64,000 bases of DNA from an uncultured Lachnospiraceae bacterium (GTDB lineage Bacteria; Bacillota; Clostridia; Lachnospirales; Lachnospiraceae). Positions 61,857-64,000 of the stretch are shown here, piece by piece. Position numbers and translations under genes: made by a program. Under the pieces are notes generated by a model that saw only the letters and a program-made list of their open reading frames with translations, ran no database searches and had not been told where the DNA came from. Where the stretch lies: assembly GCA_910576535.1 (NCBI GenBank), contig CAJTKK010000001.1:310001-374000 (forward strand), in the 5' to 3' direction. Position 1 is the stretch's first letter; each line of letters opens with the position of its first letter.

Positions 61857-62486
61857 ATGGCAATTGGTTATTTAACAATACAAGCCCGGACTGCCCATGA
61901 TGCAATCCCATTAAGCGGTGTGCAGATAAGAATTATGGACGGACGGGGAAATAACGTTTATGTGTTATCCACAGACGAAAACGGAGAAATTCCGAAAGTC
62001 CCTCTGGAAACAGCCGATAAAAGCTTTTCCCAGAATCCCTATTATTCCGGGAACCCCTTTATAAGCTACCATGTCCTTGCCCAGGCATCTGGGTTCAACT
62101 CCCTTTATGTCTCGGAGATTCCTATCTATGAAGGGGAAACGGCTCTTTTGCCCATGGCCCTTATGCCAATGCAGGAATCCCAGCGCAGCCCGCTCCAGGC
62201 AGAAATTTCTGTCGGAAAGCCTGCCGTCGCCATGCAGGCCGCCCGGCAGCAGGAGGGAACCACAGCAGAACCTTATGTGCTGCGGCAAGTCGTCATCCCG
62301 AATCCCATTACGGTACATCTTGGCCGCCCTGACTCAGCCGCTTCCAATATACAAGTATCATTCTCTGACTATGTAAAAAATGTAGCCAGCAGCGAGATTT
62401 ATCCCACATGGCCAGAAGCTTCCCTGACCGCCAATATTTACGCCATCATCACTTTTGCGCTTAACAGGGTCTATACGGAATGGTAG
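61857..62486 (+). pseudogene. Peptidoglycan-binding family protein, truncated at 3' end
   Basis: This 209-residue product has an N-terminal beta-sandwich-like domain (GYLTIQARTAHDAIPLSGVQ) and the block IPNPITVHLGRPDSAASNIQ, then FSDYVKNVASSEIYPTWPE and FALNRVYTEW. In Clostridial proteins with this block the chain continues after the NRVYTEW motif for another 200 or more residues, commonly including peptidoglycan-binding repeats. Here a TAG follows at once, next to a recombinase gene. I infer that an element has inserted and cut off the 3' part. AAGGAG precedes the ATG at a longer than usual distance. Confidence 0.7.
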
Positions 62487-62612
62487 GGAAATCATCCTTT
62501 ACCATGAAAAAGCACAAGACTTTTTCTACATATTTTTTTCATGTCAGCCCGGAATACCCCGGTTCAGAACACATAAAATAATAGAAACCGGAAACTTTCG
62601 AAGGAATATTCT

Positions 62613-62822
62613 ATGTTTTCCCAATCTTTTATTTGCAAGCCCCAAAAGAAAGAAATTAAGGTCACCGTCATTTTTCCTGAAGAACAGGACGCAAAGACCG
62701 AACAAGAATTTGTCGGATATCTGAAAGAACTTTATCTGAAGAAGTTCAAAGACAATTATCCGCAAAGCCCATACCGTTTCGCATTATCCTACGATAACGC
62801 AGCAAAAAAAGGGGGATCATGA
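62613..62822 (+). CDS. Small protein preceding the serine recombinase
   Basis: This 69-residue protein is not recognised. The N-terminal half is strand-like (EIKVTVIFPEE) and the second half a charged helix (FVGYLKELYLKKFKDNYP). An AAGGAAT site lies before the ATG. Its stop ends one base before the recombinase ATG, which implies coupled translation; it may be an accessory factor of the recombinase. Confidence 0.6.
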   Translation: MFSQSFICKPQKKEIKVTVIFPEEQDAKTEQEFVGYLKELYLKKFKDNYPQSPYRFALSYDNAAKKGGS

Positions 62823-62823
62823 T

Positions 62824-64000
62824 ATGAACCCGGAATCCAAAAAAGTCAGAACTCTATTAAGAGTATCTTCCAGACAGCAGCTTCATAACGATGATATCCC
62901 TGTTCAAAGAGCGGAAGCCGCACAATATATTTCCGGCCGTCCGGGCTGGGAATTTGATAAAGAATACATTGAAAAAGCAGTATCTGCTTATAAGAACAGC
63001 GCAAAAGACAGAGAAGTTCTCATGGAAATCCTTGCCGATGCCAGGGAACGTCAATTCGACATATTGCTCACCTATATGTCAGACAGAATCGGCAGGCAGG
63101 AAGAATACAGCTTCTACGTAGCCGCCCTGAACCGCCTCGGGATAGAAGTCTGGACGATTAAAGACGGCCAGCTCAAAACAGAAGAACATATAGACAAACT
63201 GCTAAACTACATACGCTTCTGGCAAAACGAGGGAGAAAGCAAAAAAACCGGCATGAGAGTAAGGGATAATCAGATCGAGTTAGTCAAATCAGGAAAATTT
63301 GTCGGAGGGAAAGCGCCCTTTGGTTACCGGCTGATACCTTCCGGCATCATAAGCAATCATGGCCGTCTTCTGAAAAAACTGGAAATCGTAGAACAGGACG
63401 CAGAAGTAGTAAAAAAGATCTACTCCCTAGCCATACATCAGGGAATGGGATATAGCAGAATTGCAAATGCTTTAAATGACGAAGGCATCTCCCCCATCAC
63501 CGCCTCGCAGTGGAAACCCTCAACGATAGCCAGTATTTTAAAAAATCCTGTTTATATGGGGTACTACGCATTAAACCGGAGAATACACCATGACAGTTTT
63601 ACAAGGCTGGACCGGAAAGACTGGGTCTATTCCAGCAAACAGATACCGGAACTGGTCATTATCAGCAAACAAGACTGGGAAAAAGCCCAGGAAATCCGGG
63701 AAGCAAGAAAAGCCGGGATGAACGCATCCAAGAGACATCCCGCTTTGCCCTCCGCCGGTTTAAAAGCCGCCCCTTTGCGTACATCCGGCAGGCTCCCGCT
63801 CATCGGGCTGGCCTTCTGCGGTTACTGCGGGAAAAAACTGAAAAACGGCAGTTATTACAACCGCTGGCAGACAAAATCCGGCGAAAAAAAAGTTTCTTTC
63901 ACCGGAAGATACCTTTGCCCCGAAAAATGCGCCCAGCGTTCCTGTTATTCTCAACACTATTTGGAATATGCGGTATTTGAAGCAGTGGAACGGTATTTAA
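62824..64000 (+). CDS. Large serine recombinase, C-terminus outside window
   Basis: The open frame runs 392 codons from the ATG at 62824 and leaves the window without a stop. The N-terminal resolvase domain shows TLLRVSSRQQ (catalytic Ser), YMSDRIGRQEEYSFY and LGIEVWTIKDG. The recombinase domain follows with GKAPFGYRLIP, YSRIANALNDEGI and ILKNPVYMGYY. A zinc ribbon (CGYCGKKLKNG, then CPEKCAQRSC) comes near residue 340. Such enzymes integrate and excise prophages and conjugative elements, often within genes. Its ribosome site is the GGGGG just before, inside the end of the small upstream gene. Confidence 0.92.
   Translation, partial: MNPESKKVRTLLRVSSRQQLHNDDIPVQRAEAAQYISGRPGWEFDKEYIEKAVSAYKNSAKDREVLMEILADARERQFDILLTYMSDRIGRQEEYSFYVAALNRLGIEVWTIKDGQLKTEEHIDKLLNYIRFWQNEGESKKTGMRVRDNQIELVKSGKFVGGKAPFGYRLIPSGIISNHGRLLKKLEIVEQDAEVVKKIYSLAIHQGMGYSRIANALNDEGISPITASQWKPSTIASILKNPVYMGYYALNRRIHHDSFTRLDRKDWVYSSKQIPELVIISKQDWEKAQEIREARKAGMNASKRHPALPSAGLKAAPLRTSGRLPLIGLAFCGYCGKKLKNGSYYNRWQTKSGEKKVSFTGRYLCPEKCAQRSCYSQHYLEYAVFEAVERYL

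Larger units (their letters stand above)
62470..64000 (+). mobile_element. Left end of a putative integrated element with serine recombinase
   Basis: The break in the upstream gene, a small gene and a large serine recombinase transcribed inward are the usual layout at the end of a prophage or integrative element that uses a large serine recombinase. The exact junction cannot be fixed, but it should lie near 62470-62490. The right end is outside the window. This call is inferred from gene layout. Confidence 0.6.

Overview
The window is chromosomal DNA of a low-to-mid GC Firmicute, most likely a gut Lachnospiraceae or related Clostridia. The evidence is the block uvrC / hprK / ROK glucokinase / murB / rapZ / whiA / crh, HPr-kinase based catabolite control, several PTS systems with BglG-type antitermination, strong AGGAGG ribosome sites and dense operons. 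No tRNA, rRNA or CRISPR array was seen.

Region 1 (1-6839): the start of a DUF362 gene, a YolD plus Y-family polymerase pair with an acetyltransferase, a cyclophilin, a 740-base non-coding stretch with several hairpins, an alanine/glycine:cation symporter and a DUF1189-like membrane protein.

Region 2 (6956-20536): core metabolism and cell maintenance. It holds fructose-bisphosphate aldolase and a lipid kinase, then a leftward series uvrC, hprK, glucokinase, murB, rapZ, whiA, crh. This couples carbon sensing, cell wall synthesis and division. The HPr-like protein has Glu at position 15 and Ser at position 46, so it is Crh-like. FtsH and a DUF1846 protein follow.

Region 3 (20701-29877): YitT, a DUF3892 protein, a cytosolic Cu/Zn superoxide dismutase, a secreted amidase-deacetylase fusion acting on cell wall, a four-gene two-component operon with exported partners, a small hypothetical and a flavodoxin-ferredoxin.

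Region 4 (30077-45909): the most unusual part. Eight collinear, tightly packed genes run leftward: a nucleotidyltransferase-like protein, a 1420-residue DUF6603 protein, proteins of 398, 284 and 1109 residues, an Ig-like plus propeller-like protein, a glycine-rich collagen-like protein, and a protein ending in a Hint (hedgehog/intein) autoprocessing domain. None has an obvious signal peptide. I know of no described function for this set. A small SCP2 sterol-carrier-like gene lies just upstream behind a terminator.

Region 5 (46487-57222): sugar uptake. A beta-glucoside-type PTS operon (EIIA, antiterminator, EIIBC, YdjC-like deacetylase, AEC transporter) has a recognisable promoter and antiterminator/terminator leader. 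It sits back to back with a decayed phospho-beta-glucosidase. A trehalose operon (treP, treC) diverges from treR with three palindromic operators between them.

Region 6 (57409-64000): a membrane-anchored oleate hydratase family protein, a TetR regulator and a glutamine synthetase. Then comes a gene of a peptidoglycan-binding family cut off in mid-domain, followed directly by a large serine recombinase that runs off the window. This looks like the left end of an integrated mobile element.
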